DNA of 64,000 bases from Ferdinandcohnia sp036965045 (lineage in GTDB: Bacteria; Bacillota; Bacilli; Bacillales; Bacillaceae_L): the NCBI RefSeq assembly GCF_036965045.1, contig NZ_JBALOV010000020.1, positions 1 to 64,000 on the forward strand. Direction: 5' to 3'. Positions 16,446 through 24,966 of this stretch are shown in pieces; within the stretch, counting starts at the first letter, position 1; the number at the start of each line of letters is the position of its first letter. The notes beneath the pieces are model-generated. The model saw only the letters and a program-made list of their open reading frames with translations. It did no database searches and was not told the DNA's origin. A program made the position numbers and the translations under genes.

Positions 16446-17432
16446 TTATTTTTTTGGAAGTTCAATATCTGCGGAATAAATATGATGAACAGTCCCTGTG
16501 GCATCCTCAAGAAGCAATACACCTTCCTCATTGATGCCAATTGCTTTTCCTGCTATTGAACCCGAAAGAGTTCTTGCAATGATTTGTTTTCCGATACTTG
16601 CCGCATAGCTTTCCCATAAAAGCTTCACGACCTTAAAACCGTGCTGTAAATATTCCTTATACAGCTTTTCAATTTTCAATAAAATGACCTGTATTAATTT
16701 GGCACGATCAATTTTTTCGCCCTTTTCAATAGCTAATGAACTCGCTATGGAATGTAGATTGTCAGGAAAATCGTTCAATTGATGATTCACATTAATACCA
16801 ATTCCAATAACGACTGAATTAATTCGATCTGTTTCAGCTTGCAGCTCTGTTAAAATGCCAACAATTTTTTTTTGATTGATTAAAACATCGTTTGGCCATT
16901 TAATGTCTGGTTCCAAACCTGTCACTTCTTGAATCGCCTGAACAACACCCACTGCTGCTAATAATGTTAGTTGTGGCGCTTGTGATGGTGGAATCTGTGG
17001 TCTTAATATCATACTCATCCAGACTCCGGTATGTTTTGGAGAATACCATGCCCTGTCTAGTCTGCCACGACCAGTTGTCTGTTCTTCTGCTACAACAATC
17101 GTGCCTTCAACAGCACCTTCATACGCTAATTTGTGGGCAATTTGTTGGGTAGAAGTTACCTTCTCCTCAAAATGTATATGTCGCCCTAAACTTTTCGTTT
17201 CAAGACCTAACTGAATTTCATTGCCGCTTATTTTATCTGGCTTTGTAATAATTCGATATCCAAGTTTTCGGACCGCGTCTAATTCATATCCTTCATTTCG
17301 TAAATCTTCAATATGTTTCCATACGGCAGTACGTGAACAACCAAGCTGCTCACTTAATTTTTGACCGGAAATAAACTCTCCGTTAGCACTTGAGAAGACT
17401 TCTAACAATTTTTTTCTTATTTCTGATTGCAC
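16446..17432 (-). CDS. birA: BirA: biotin-protein ligase and biotin-operon repressor
   Basis: A bifunctional group II ligase: it attaches biotin to carboxylases and, with biotinyl-AMP, represses biotin genes. It has an N-terminal winged helix-turn-helix (about 18-45, QKLSEQLGCSRTAVWKHI), the adenylate-binding loop GRGRLDRAW (121-129), KWPNDVLI near 180 and a C-terminal SH3-like cap. Length is 328 aa. A GTG start at 17432 matches the family N-terminus (MQSEIRKKLLEVF); the upstream GTG lies in the ribosome site. Its start overlaps the cca 3' end by 16 bases. Confidence 0.94.
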   Translation of the reverse strand: MQSEIRKKLLEVFSSANGEFISGQKLSEQLGCSRTAVWKHIEDLRNEGYELDAVRKLGYRIITKPDKISGNEIQLGLETKSLGRHIHFEEKVTSTQQIAHKLAYEGAVEGTIVVAEEQTTGRGRLDRAWYSPKHTGVWMSMILRPQIPPSQAPQLTLLAAVGVVQAIQEVTGLEPDIKWPNDVLINQKKIVGILTELQAETDRINSVVIGIGINVNHQLNDFPDNLHSIASSLAIEKGEKIDRAKLIQVILLKIEKLYKEYLQHGFKVVKLLWESYAASIGKQIIARTLSGSIAGKAIGINEEGVLLLEDATGTVHHIYSADIELPKK

Positions 17433-18601
17433 GATAGAAGCCACTCCTTTATCTTTTCCTTGTTATTCTCCACTTTGTTTTCCAAAATTCCATTTTCAAC
17501 TGTTACATAAAGTTCGGCTATCCATTTGCCTGGTTTTTGATTATACCAAAGGATCAGATCCTCACCTGTTACCATTAAATCGGAACGTTGTTTAATCGGT
17601 AATTGACAAAACTCCTGATAGGCTGACACTTCTTGATGAACGCCTAAAATTTCTAAAATTCGTTCAACCTGTTGGACACATTCTGCTCCACATTCATATA
17701 GAAGACGTTTGTTCCAGCCAGTTTGTATGACCTTTTCAAGGCAAGTCCTATTTTTAATTGTCTGTTCAATTATTTTATTCGGAAGCTTCCATTGACGTAA
17801 AAAAGCTGCTATTTCATATTTGTTCAATAAATAACATACTAGTGTCCAATATTCTTCTCTCTTTTGAAGTTGACTCCAATTATAGGAGGAAAAACGTTCT
17901 ATTTGGTAAGCTTCGTCGGCTAAACCCGGTAAATAATGAACTAAATCTGTGTTAACTAAGAGTGGAATCGCATCTTGACAACTAGGACCCTTCAGTAATT
18001 TTTCAAACTCGATTGTTATTCGCTCTATGGAAATCTTTTTTAATAATGACGAATTTTCCTTGATGGCGGATTCTGTTTCTTTACTCAACGAAAAGGATAA
18101 TTGGCTTATAAAGCGAACAGCTCTCATCATCCTGAGTGCATCTTCAAAAAATCGTTCGTTTGGGTTACCGACTGTTTGAATTCGTTTCTCTTGGATTGCT
18201 TTCTTTCCTCCAAAAGGATCAATCAGGTCTCCTTCAATGGTCATCGCAATCGCGTTCATTGTGAAATCTCTTCTTTTTAAATCCTCATGAAGGGAAGTAA
18301 CAAATTCAACATGAGAAGGTCTCCGGTAGTCATCATACCCCTCCTCGGTTCGAAATGTTGTCACCTCAAACTGTTCATCCTCATGTAAGACAATTACTGT
18401 TCCATGAACCGCACCGACATCAATTGTTTTTGGAAAGATATCCATAATTTGTTCGGGTCGTGCAGAAGTTGCAATATCAATATCACCAATCGGTCGTTGC
18501 AGAAGATAATCTCGGACTGAACCACCGACAAAATAAGCCTGAAAGCCATTATTATGTAAGGTTGTAAGAATTGCTTTTGCTTTTACAAATGGTTCATCCA
18601 T
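17417..18601 (-). CDS. cca: CCA-adding tRNA nucleotidyltransferase
   Basis: It adds or repairs the 3' CCA of tRNAs. The 394-aa class II enzyme has an N-terminal nucleotidyltransferase motif GGSVRDYLLQRPIGDIDIAT with catalytic DID. RRRDF-type and RFISQLSF head/neck segments follow, with an EDALRMMRAVRF motif. Middle gene of bshA-cca-birA, 15 bases after bshA. Confidence 0.96.
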   Translation of the reverse strand: MDEPFVKAKAILTTLHNNGFQAYFVGGSVRDYLLQRPIGDIDIATSARPEQIMDIFPKTIDVGAVHGTVIVLHEDEQFEVTTFRTEEGYDDYRRPSHVEFVTSLHEDLKRRDFTMNAIAMTIEGDLIDPFGGKKAIQEKRIQTVGNPNERFFEDALRMMRAVRFISQLSFSLSKETESAIKENSSLLKKISIERITIEFEKLLKGPSCQDAIPLLVNTDLVHYLPGLADEAYQIERFSSYNWSQLQKREEYWTLVCYLLNKYEIAAFLRQWKLPNKIIEQTIKNRTCLEKVIQTGWNKRLLYECGAECVQQVERILEILGVHQEVSAYQEFCQLPIKQRSDLMVTGEDLILWYNQKPGKWIAELYVTVENGILENKVENNKEKIKEWLLSCNQK

Positions 18602-18616
18602 CGTCCTAAACCCCTA

Positions 18617-19750
18617 TCAACGTTTATTCGAAAGAATAGAATAATATACATCCTCGTAATCATTGACAATTCGTTCTGAATGAAACTTTTGCTGTACAGA
18701 GCGGATTGCCTGTCTAGACATTTTTATATGTAGGTCGGAATCCTTTAACAAATTGATTGATTTATTTGCAATGTCTTCGATGTCTCCAAGCTCACATAAA
18801 TAACCATCAACACCTTCATCAATAACCTCTGGAATACCGCCAACATTTGTCCCAATTGTTGGAACCCCACAGGCCATTGCTTCAATTAACACAAGTCCGA
18901 AGCTCTCTTTTTCAGATAACAAAAGCTTTAAGTCGCTAATTGAATAAAGTTCTGGGAGATTTTCCTGTTTTCCTAAAAGGAGAACTTTATCAGTTAATCC
19001 AAATTTAGCAATTAATTTGCAGGCAGTGGTTAATTCCGGTCCATCACCTACTAATAATAGCTTGGACTTTACTTCTTTTTGAATCAGATTGAAAGCTTGA
19101 ACGACATCTGGAACCCGCTTAACCTTTCGAAAATTAGATACATGAATAATGACTTTTTCATCGTCCTGTATCCCATACTGTTTACGTAAATCCGCTACAT
19201 TTCGCTTGTAGTAAATTTTTTCGTCTACAAAATTATAAATTGTTTTAATCTCTTTTTTCGGCTCAATTAATGCATGCGTTTGTTCGACAAGTGATTGAGA
19301 AACAGCCGTCACTGCATCGGATTGTTCAATTCCAAAGCGAATAAGTTCCGTTAAGGATGGATCATACCCTAGAACTGTGATATCAGTGCCGTGAAGTGTA
19401 GTTACAATTTTTACATCCCCACCCACCATTTGCTTCGCTAAATAAGCGCATGCTGCGTGTGGAATTGCGTAATGGACGTGTAAGAGATCAAGCTTCTCCC
19501 TTTTTGTAACCTCTGCCATTTTACTTGCTAAAGCTAGGTCATAGGGTGGGTATTTAAAAACTGAATATTGATTCACTTCTACCTCATGAAAATAAATATT
19601 TGTATAGATTTTGTTTAAACGAAACGGAATACTTGAAGAAATAAAATGAATTTCATGTCCTTTTTCTGCAAGCAGCTTTCCTAACTCTGTTGCAATGATA
19701 CCTGACCCTCCAACTGATGGGTAACAGGTAATCCCGATTTTAAGTTTCAT
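18617..19750 (-). CDS. bshA: BshA: N-acetylglucosaminyl-malate synthase (bacillithiol)
   Basis: First step of bacillithiol synthesis: transfers GlcNAc from UDP-GlcNAc to L-malate. The 377-aa GT4 glycosyltransferase starts MKLKIGITCYPSVGGSGI, has HVSNFRKVKR and the EX7E motif in SEKESFGLVLIEAMACG. The ATG at 19750 has GGGAGA upstream and gives the family N-terminus; an upstream ATG would add five residues. Low-molecular-weight thiol production is a Bacillaceae/Staphylococcaceae trait. bshB1 usually lies near; I do not see it in this window. Confidence 0.96.
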   Translation of the reverse strand: MKLKIGITCYPSVGGSGIIATELGKLLAEKGHEIHFISSSIPFRLNKIYTNIYFHEVEVNQYSVFKYPPYDLALASKMAEVTKREKLDLLHVHYAIPHAACAYLAKQMVGGDVKIVTTLHGTDITVLGYDPSLTELIRFGIEQSDAVTAVSQSLVEQTHALIEPKKEIKTIYNFVDEKIYYKRNVADLRKQYGIQDDEKVIIHVSNFRKVKRVPDVVQAFNLIQKEVKSKLLLVGDGPELTTACKLIAKFGLTDKVLLLGKQENLPELYSISDLKLLLSEKESFGLVLIEAMACGVPTIGTNVGGIPEVIDEGVDGYLCELGDIEDIANKSINLLKDSDLHIKMSRQAIRSVQQKFHSERIVNDYEDVYYSILSNKR

Positions 19751-19810
19751 TGAAGAATCTCCCACTTCTGCATTAAATACAAGTATGTACTTATTTTAAG
19801 GATAGAAGGC

Positions 19811-20230
19811 TTATAGATTCATGCCTTCTTGTCTGTCACGGATAATTTCACGCCATGAAAAAAAACCTTTTTCAAGTCCGTGAATGAGTACCTCTGCCGT
19901 TCCCATATTCGTTGCTAATGGAACGGAATACACATCACATAGTCTAATCAATGCGGAAACATCTGGTTCATGTGGTTGAGCAGTTAGTGGGTCTCTAAAA
20001 AAGATCACCATGTCCATTTTATTTTGTGCAATCATTGCACCAATTTCTTGGTCGCCCCCAAGTGGACCCGATTGGAAACGATGGATTTGTAACCCAGTTG
20101 CTTCTGAAATGCGTAATCCAGTTGTTCCAGTTGCATACAGCTCGTGTTGTTCAAGAATCGATTTATAAGCTGTTGAAAATTGTACAAGATCTGTTTTCTT
20201 TTTATCGTGAGCAATTAAAGCAATTTTCAT
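19811..20230 (-). CDS. mgsA: methylglyoxal synthase
   Basis: It converts dihydroxyacetone phosphate to methylglyoxal, a bypass that frees phosphate. The 139-aa MGS-like fold shows IALIAHDKKK, TGTTGLRI, SGPLGGDQEIGAMI with the catalytic Asp, and FFRDPLTAQPHEPD. It lies between dapB and bshA. Bacillithiol helps detoxify methylglyoxal, which makes the pairing with bshA sensible, though that is inference. Confidence 0.96.
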   Translation of the reverse strand: MKIALIAHDKKKTDLVQFSTAYKSILEQHELYATGTTGLRISEATGLQIHRFQSGPLGGDQEIGAMIAQNKMDMVIFFRDPLTAQPHEPDVSALIRLCDVYSVPLATNMGTAEVLIHGLEKGFFSWREIIRDRQEGMNL

Positions 20231-20243
20231 TGTATGTATCCCC

Positions 20244-21044
20244 TTATTCGATGATATTTTCTAACCCATACACTAAAACATCAAGATTCATTACAGTATC
20301 AACAGATAATTTTACACCTGACATAAAGGAAGCACGATTGAATGAATCATGACGAATTGATAGCATCTGACCATTTCCACCAAACATCACTTCTTGATGG
20401 GCAACAAGCCCTGGTAAGCGTACACTATGTATGCGAATTCCATCGAATTCAGCCCCACGAGCTCCTTGTATTGTTTCTTTTTCATTCGGATGTCCCTGTT
20501 GCTTGGATTCTCGAACTGCTGTCAAAAGTTCTGCTGTTTTTACAGCTGTTCCAGAGGGTGCATCGAGCTTTTGATCATGGTGGAGCTCGATAATTTCCAC
20601 GTCGTGAAAATACTTGGCAGCCATTTGTGAAAATTTCATCATAAGCACAGCCCCGACTGCAAAATTTGGAGCAATAATTGCTCCTACCTTACGTTCTTCT
20701 GCCATTGTTGATAGTCGTTCTAATTCTTCTTTAGTAAAGCCCGTTGTTCCCACTACAGGACGGACCCCATGTTCAATGGCTATTTCCGTGTGGTATTTAC
20801 CCGTTTCAGGTGTAGTTAAGTCAATTAACACATCTGGCTTTGTTTTTGAGAAACATTCTAAAATATCGGTAAATATAGGAACATCTACATTTGAAAAACC
20901 CTCTATTTCACTTAAAGACTGACCATTGTTTTTATGATCAATCACCCCAACCAGCGTATAATTCTCTGTTTCTTGTACAAGAGCCACCGCTTCTTTTCCC
21001 ATTCTGCCCCGTGGGCCAGCAATTACGATCTTAATTGTATCCAT
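20244..21044 (-). CDS. dapB: 4-hydroxy-tetrahydrodipicolinate reductase
   Basis: Step of the lysine/diaminopimelate pathway, also feeding dipicolinate for spores. The 266-aa protein has the N-terminal nucleotide motif VIAGPRGRMGKEA and the catalytic ELHHDQKLDAPSGTA block. ATG at 21044 follows AAAGGGGA; the longer upstream frame lacks a site. It is 13 bases after the ypjD stop and heads the run into mgsA-bshA-cca-birA. Confidence 0.96.
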   Translation of the reverse strand: MDTIKIVIAGPRGRMGKEAVALVQETENYTLVGVIDHKNNGQSLSEIEGFSNVDVPIFTDILECFSKTKPDVLIDLTTPETGKYHTEIAIEHGVRPVVGTTGFTKEELERLSTMAEERKVGAIIAPNFAVGAVLMMKFSQMAAKYFHDVEIIELHHDQKLDAPSGTAVKTAELLTAVRESKQQGHPNEKETIQGARGAEFDGIRIHSVRLPGLVAHQEVMFGGNGQMLSIRHDSFNRASFMSGVKLSVDTVMNLDVLVYGLENIIE

Positions 21045-21057
21045 ATTGTCTTCCCCT

Positions 21058-21393
21058 TTATTTGTTATTATCAATGCGTGTCCATCTATCTTTATCTCTT
21101 GTATTAAATTTGTTCATAACTGTATTATGTGCGTCTTCCAAGTCAATGTTCAAGGAATTTGCTAGACAAATCAGAACAAATAACAGGTCACCTGTTTCCT
21201 CAGCCATGCTTTTTTCGGTTTCGGTGTCCTTTTTTGGCTTTTCACCATAGTAGTGATTGACTTCTCTCGCGAGTTCACCTAATTCCTCTGTCAGCCTTGC
21301 AAGTAATGCAAGCGGACTAAAATAACCTTCTTTAAACTGGCCTATGTATGCATCCACTTCTTGTTGGAGTTGTTTCATTGTCTTATCTGCCAT
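21058..21393 (-). CDS. ypjD: MazG-like nucleotide pyrophosphohydrolase YpjD
   Basis: A 111-aa all-alpha NTP pyrophosphohydrolase probably hydrolysing non-canonical or excess nucleotides. The EELGELAREVNH and EETGDLLFVLICLAN helices carry the paired Glu/Asp residues (EExxE, ExxD) for metal binding, and RDKDRW closes the family core. ATG at 21393 follows GAGGTG. First gene of the dapB operon; its substrate is not known from sequence. Confidence 0.9.
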   Translation of the reverse strand: MADKTMKQLQQEVDAYIGQFKEGYFSPLALLARLTEELGELAREVNHYYGEKPKKDTETEKSMAEETGDLLFVLICLANSLNIDLEDAHNTVMNKFNTRDKDRWTRIDNNK

Positions 21394-21421
21394 CACTATC
21401 ACCTCTATCGTTTCTAATCCT

Positions 21422-21451
21422 ATGTTAGCTTAAAATACAGCTTTTTGACAA
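21422..21451 (-). promoter_or_regulatory. possible promoter of ypjD-dapB operon
   Basis: On minus TTGTCA (21451-21446), 18 bases, TAACAT (21427-21422). It is the only promoter-like pair upstream of ypjD and is weak. Confidence 0.35.
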
Positions 21452-21474
21452 ATAATTCTTTTATACGACATGAT

Positions 21475-21503
21475 TTGTTTGTTTTTCAACCATACTTTAT
21501 AAT
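21475..21503 (+). promoter_or_regulatory. sigma-A-like promoter of ypjC-like gene
   Basis: TTGTTT (21475-21480), exactly 17 bases, then perfect TATAAT (21498-21503). The -10 overlaps an in-frame ATG at 21502, which argues that translation starts further downstream, at TTG 21541. Confidence 0.6.
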
Positions 21504-21540
21504 GAAGTGGCAATTATTTCAATTTCGGGGGTATCTTAAT

Positions 21541-22407
21541 TTGAAGTTTTCAATAAAGAATATTGTTTTCATTTTGTTGGGGTCTGCTATATTTTCGTTT
21601 GGGATTGTACATTTTAATATGCAAAATAATCTTGCAGAGGGCGGATTTACGGGAATTACACTTTTACTATATTTTTTATTTAAATTTGATCCGTCCTATA
21701 CCAATCTGATTTTAAATGTACCACTGTTTTTTCTTGGATGGAAGCTACTCGGTCGTATTGCATTTTATTATACACTTATCGGTACTGTAAGTGTTTCAAT
21801 TTTTTTATGGTTCTTTCAAAGGTATCAATTTCATATTCCACTTGATGGGGACTTAATGCTCGCAGCACTATTTGCGGGAGTGTTCATTGGTGTTGGTCTA
21901 GGCATTATTTTTCGTTACGGCGGTACAACTGGTGGAGTAGACATTATTGCAAGACTTGTCCGAAAATATGTTGGCTGGTCGATGGGACGGACGATGTTTT
22001 TATTCGATGCTGTGGTTATAACGATTTCCCTCATCTTCTATCTTTCTCCTCGTGAGGCAATGTACACATTGCTTGCTGTATTTATCGGAGCAAGGGTAAT
22101 CGATTTCATGCAGGAAGGTGCTTATGCCGCTAGAGGCGCGATGATTATTTCGGAAAAGAATAGTGAGATTGCTGAAAAGATACTGCATGAGATGGATCGA
22201 GGAGTAACAATCTTAAAAGGTATGGGCTCGTATACGAAACAGGAGAAGCATATTTTATATTGTGTTGTTGGAAGAAGTGAAGTTGGTCGTCTTAAGCAGG
22301 TAATTATTTCAGTGGATCCCCATGCGTTTGTTTCAGTTAGTGATGTGCATGATGTGCTTGGAGAAGGGTTTACGCTGGATGAGAATAAGAAGCCGATTGA
22401 GCGGTGA
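21541..22407 (+). CDS. ypjC: YitT/YpjC family membrane protein
   Basis: A 288-aa integral membrane protein with about five or six hydrophobic segments in the first 200 residues and a C-terminal soluble DUF2179 domain (GVTILKGMGSYTKQEKHILY). The YitT family is of uncertain function; GGTTGGVDIIARL is the family hallmark. TTG at 21541 is preferred (GGGGG about 9 bases upstream and downstream of the -10 box); it yields the family-typical MKFSIKNIVFILLGSAIFSF. An in-frame ATG at 21502 lies in the promoter. On plus, divergent from ypjD. Confidence 0.88.
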   Translation: MKFSIKNIVFILLGSAIFSFGIVHFNMQNNLAEGGFTGITLLLYFLFKFDPSYTNLILNVPLFFLGWKLLGRIAFYYTLIGTVSVSIFLWFFQRYQFHIPLDGDLMLAALFAGVFIGVGLGIIFRYGGTTGGVDIIARLVRKYVGWSMGRTMFLFDAVVITISLIFYLSPREAMYTLLAVFIGARVIDFMQEGAYAARGAMIISEKNSEIAEKILHEMDRGVTILKGMGSYTKQEKHILYCVVGRSEVGRLKQVIISVDPHAFVSVSDVHDVLGEGFTLDENKKPIER

Positions 22408-22425
22408 TTTAGGGTGGATACAAGT

Positions 22426-22565
22426 GTTTCAGCTCATCGTGTGAAGCTTTTGGCTTCACACGCCTTTCAGCTAGCTGAAAGGTTAACACAAGCACATAAA
22501 ATTTTTTTGAGCAAGCAAGCTTGCTCCCTTTAATTTTATGTGCTTGTGGATAAATGAGCTAAAAC
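22426..22565. repeat. 140-nt cloverleaf-like palindromic element
   Basis: Four nested inverted repeats form one closed structure. The outer stem GTTTcAGCTCAT (22426-22437) pairs with ATGAGCTaAAAC (22554-22565). It encloses a 10-bp perfect hairpin (22438-22447/22453-22462), a 20-nt perfect palindrome (22463-22482) and a 17-bp perfect stem (22487-22503/22532-22548). That last stem is capped by a further 7-bp hairpin (22509-22515/22520-22526). Linkers are 0-5 bases. It starts 19 bases after the ypjC stop and ends before the terminator. It may be a structured RNA or a mobile palindromic repeat; I cannot tell which. Confidence 0.8.
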
Positions 22566-22573
22566 TACATAAA

Positions 22574-22611
22574 AAAGCCGGTTATCCATTTGGTTAACCG
22601 GCTTTCATTTT
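22574..22611. terminator. bidirectional terminator between ypjC and the YugP-like gene
   Basis: An 11-bp stem (22574-22584/22595-22605, 10-nt loop) has T-runs on both strands. It ends transcripts of the two convergent genes. Confidence 0.85.
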
Positions 22612-23286
22612 TTATTCTTCTCGAGTCATTCCTGTGTAAATGAGGATCAATCTCAATAGTTCTAGCACCGCTACGGCTGCTGCTGCAACGTATGTTAGTG
22701 CTGCTGCGTTTAGTACTTTTTTTGTTTCGCGTTCTTCGTCGTTTCGAATGACGCCTGCTGAGACGATTTCGCTCATGGCTCTTGATGATGCATTGAATTC
22801 AACCGGCAGTGTAACAAGTTGGAATAACACGGCTGCTGCCATGAAGATAATTCCTACTAGAATTAAATTCGACATTGTGAAAATAATACCAGCAATGATT
22901 AAAATCCATGAAAAGTTCGATCCAATATTCGCTACCGGAACCAATGCATGGCGGAAACGAAGAAATGCGTAATTTTGTTGATCTTGAATCGCATGTCCTA
23001 CTTCATGGGCTGCAACAGCTGCACCAGCAATTGAATTGCCGTAATAGTTGTTTGAAGATAAACGCACAACTTTTGATCTTGGGTCATAATGGTCTGAAAG
23101 TAAACCAGGTGTTTCTTCGATTCTTACATCATATAATCCATTTTGATCGAGTATTCTTCTTGCCACTTCTGCACCTGTCATACCTGATGAAGAAGGAATT
23201 TGTGAATACTTCTTATATGCACTCTTTACTTTAATTTGTGCATATATCGGAATGATAATGATCAAAGCAAAATAAACTAGAATCAT
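22612..23286 (-). CDS. yugP: YugP-like membrane zinc metallopeptidase
   Basis: A 224-aa membrane protein with an N-terminal hydrophobic segment (2-18), the zinc protease motif AAHEVGHAIQ, two central hydrophobic segments (about 120-170), a VEFNASSRA downstream Glu motif and a C-terminal hydrophobic run. This is the YugP neutral zinc peptidase family; substrates are unknown. B. subtilis carries yugP elsewhere, so the placement between ypjB and ypjC-like genes is a local difference (from memory). Confidence 0.88.
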   Translation of the reverse strand: MILVYFALIIIIPIYAQIKVKSAYKKYSQIPSSSGMTGAEVARRILDQNGLYDVRIEETPGLLSDHYDPRSKVVRLSSNNYYGNSIAGAAVAAHEVGHAIQDQQNYAFLRFRHALVPVANIGSNFSWILIIAGIIFTMSNLILVGIIFMAAAVLFQLVTLPVEFNASSRAMSEIVSAGVIRNDEERETKKVLNAAALTYVAAAAVAVLELLRLILIYTGMTREE

Positions 23287-23369
23287 TTTTGTTCCTCCAA
23301 ACTATAGTATACTTTAATTTTAGTTAGAGACTCCCTCAATGTCAATTGACTTGCTTACAAAATTTATTT

Positions 23370-23397
23370 TAAAAAACAGCAGGTCAAAACCCACTGT
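23370..23397 (-). terminator. terminator after ypjB
   Basis: A 9-bp stem with two G-U pairs (23376-23384/23389-23397) and a six-T run on minus. It overlaps the ypjB stop codon region. Confidence 0.7.
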
Positions 23398-24197
23398 CAC
23401 CGTTCTTCATGCTCTCTTTGTTTTTGACGCTTCTGCTTGTCACCTTTATATTTTCTCCAGCCCACATAGATTAATGTAAGAATAATTGCCCCACCTGTCG
23501 AAATCATTACCCAAATTAATGAAGGATCGGCGTCATCCTCTGTCATACGCTCAAACATGTTTTTTAGATCTAACTCCATTTGCTCAAGTTGCTGCATTCG
23601 TGTAGCGGACTTCAGGTTCTCATGACGATACGTATCCAAGAATGCAATATGTGAATCTATTTTTTGTACATCCTGTGGTGTAATGTCCACTGTAATACTC
23701 GGATGAATCATATTATATTTTGATAGAAAGGCAGTTAGGAGGTTATTAAATGTTTCATTATCCCCTTCTTCAACAGTCTCCTTCATTTGCCCAAAGGTCG
23801 TCATAATCGAATCTTCCAATTCCGTCCACATCGGCTGATGCTCTGACCTCATCGCATCCACCACTAAACGAAATTGAGTAACCCGATTGATTTTCTCTTC
23901 AAAACTAAGCGAATCAGAGGAAACAGCTTCAATGGCTGATTCATGAGTTAACGTAATAATCCGAAGTTCATCCATTGAAAAAGACTCTTCTCGCTGGTTC
24001 ATTCGTAAAAATTCATTGGAAAAGTGAGTTAATATTTGCTTTGCATCCTTGTATCGTTCTTGCTTAACCATTTGCAGCGCCTGATCAGAAATTTCATCAA
24101 GCTTTTCCCAATTTTCTTCGTTGGAGGTAGCGATTATGGATATAGGATGAATTAAAACTATAAAACAAATAATGCATATTATTCTAAAAATTTTCAT
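23397..24197 (-). CDS. ypjB: sporulation protein YpjB
   Basis: A 266-aa protein with an N-terminal signal peptide or anchor (about 3-23), a long helical extracytoplasmic region (DELRIITLTHESAIEAVSSD and MRSEHQPMWTELED), and a C-terminal membrane segment (about 226-245) followed by a basic tail. This is the YpjB sporulation family of Bacilli. A mutant sporulation defect is reported for the family; the mechanism is unknown. It follows ypjA by about 60 bases. Confidence 0.85.
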   Translation of the reverse strand: MKIFRIICIICFIVLIHPISIIATSNEENWEKLDEISDQALQMVKQERYKDAKQILTHFSNEFLRMNQREESFSMDELRIITLTHESAIEAVSSDSLSFEEKINRVTQFRLVVDAMRSEHQPMWTELEDSIMTTFGQMKETVEEGDNETFNNLLTAFLSKYNMIHPSITVDITPQDVQKIDSHIAFLDTYRHENLKSATRMQQLEQMELDLKNMFERMTEDDADPSLIWVMISTGGAIILTLIYVGWRKYKGDKQKRQKQREHEER

Positions 24198-24260
24198 ACT
24201 TGTCCCTCCTCAAACATCTATTAAAATGTATGATAGATTGGACAAGAGTAGACCTACTTT

Positions 24261-24851
24261 TTATGGAAGGTCTAATTTATACCTATCTTTTTTAATACAA
24301 AGAAGATAGGTAATTAATATCGAAACCATACTTAACCAAAATGTAAAATAACCGATCTGTGGAATGTATTGATCAAGTACACTATAACTTGGCATCATAA
24401 AGAATACATAATCAATTACATCATTATGTAAAGTCCATATAGCTGCGATCACTAAATGAATCGGCTTTATGCGATAATATGGTGCATATAATAGTCCCTG
24501 AATCGCCATCCCCAAATGAGAAAAAATCAGCATATATCCATAAATATTCAGGCCATCGACAAAATAGGTAAGTATATTCATGACCACTGCCCATATCCCA
24601 TATTTAAAAAGAGTAACGATTGCCAACGCTTCAATAAGAGGCCAATTCCGTCTTAGCAAAAAGGCAATTAACACAAAGCAAAAAAACAAGCTTGCCGTTG
24701 GACTATCTGGAACAAAGATTAAAAATTTTGGCGGCGTAATGTTCAATTGACTTTCGTACCAAATATAACCGTAGATTGTGCCAGGAATGTTAATTAGCAG
24801 AAGAATCCAAAGCACCCAACGTTGCCCCATTAAAAATGTAATCCACTTCAT
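24261..24851 (-). CDS. ypjA: DUF1405 membrane protein YpjA
   Basis: A 196-aa polytopic protein with five or six hydrophobic segments rich in Trp, Ile and Tyr (GTIYGYIWYESQL, FVPDSPTASLFFCFV, HNDVIDYVFFMMP). It fits the DUF1405/YpjA family found downstream of qcrABC in Bacilli. The function is unknown; the location suggests a respiratory or sporulation link, without evidence. A terminator separates it from qcrC. Confidence 0.85.
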   Translation of the reverse strand: MKWITFLMGQRWVLWILLLINIPGTIYGYIWYESQLNITPPKFLIFVPDSPTASLFFCFVLIAFLLRRNWPLIEALAIVTLFKYGIWAVVMNILTYFVDGLNIYGYMLIFSHLGMAIQGLLYAPYYRIKPIHLVIAAIWTLHNDVIDYVFFMMPSYSVLDQYIPQIGYFTFWLSMVSILITYLLCIKKDRYKLDLP

Positions 24852-24927
24852 CTATGTACCAACTTTCCTTTTTTCTTACCTCAAGATTCTCTTAAAAACG
24901 ATTACTTTGTCAAGTTATTAAAGAAAA

Positions 24928-24958
24928 TAAAAAAGCTGACTCTGAAAAGTCAGCTTTT
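24928..24958 (-). terminator. terminator of the qcrABC operon
   Basis: An 11-bp perfect stem (24931-24941/24948-24958) with a T-run on minus, just downstream of qcrC. Confidence 0.88.
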
Positions 24959-24966
24959 ATGTTTGC

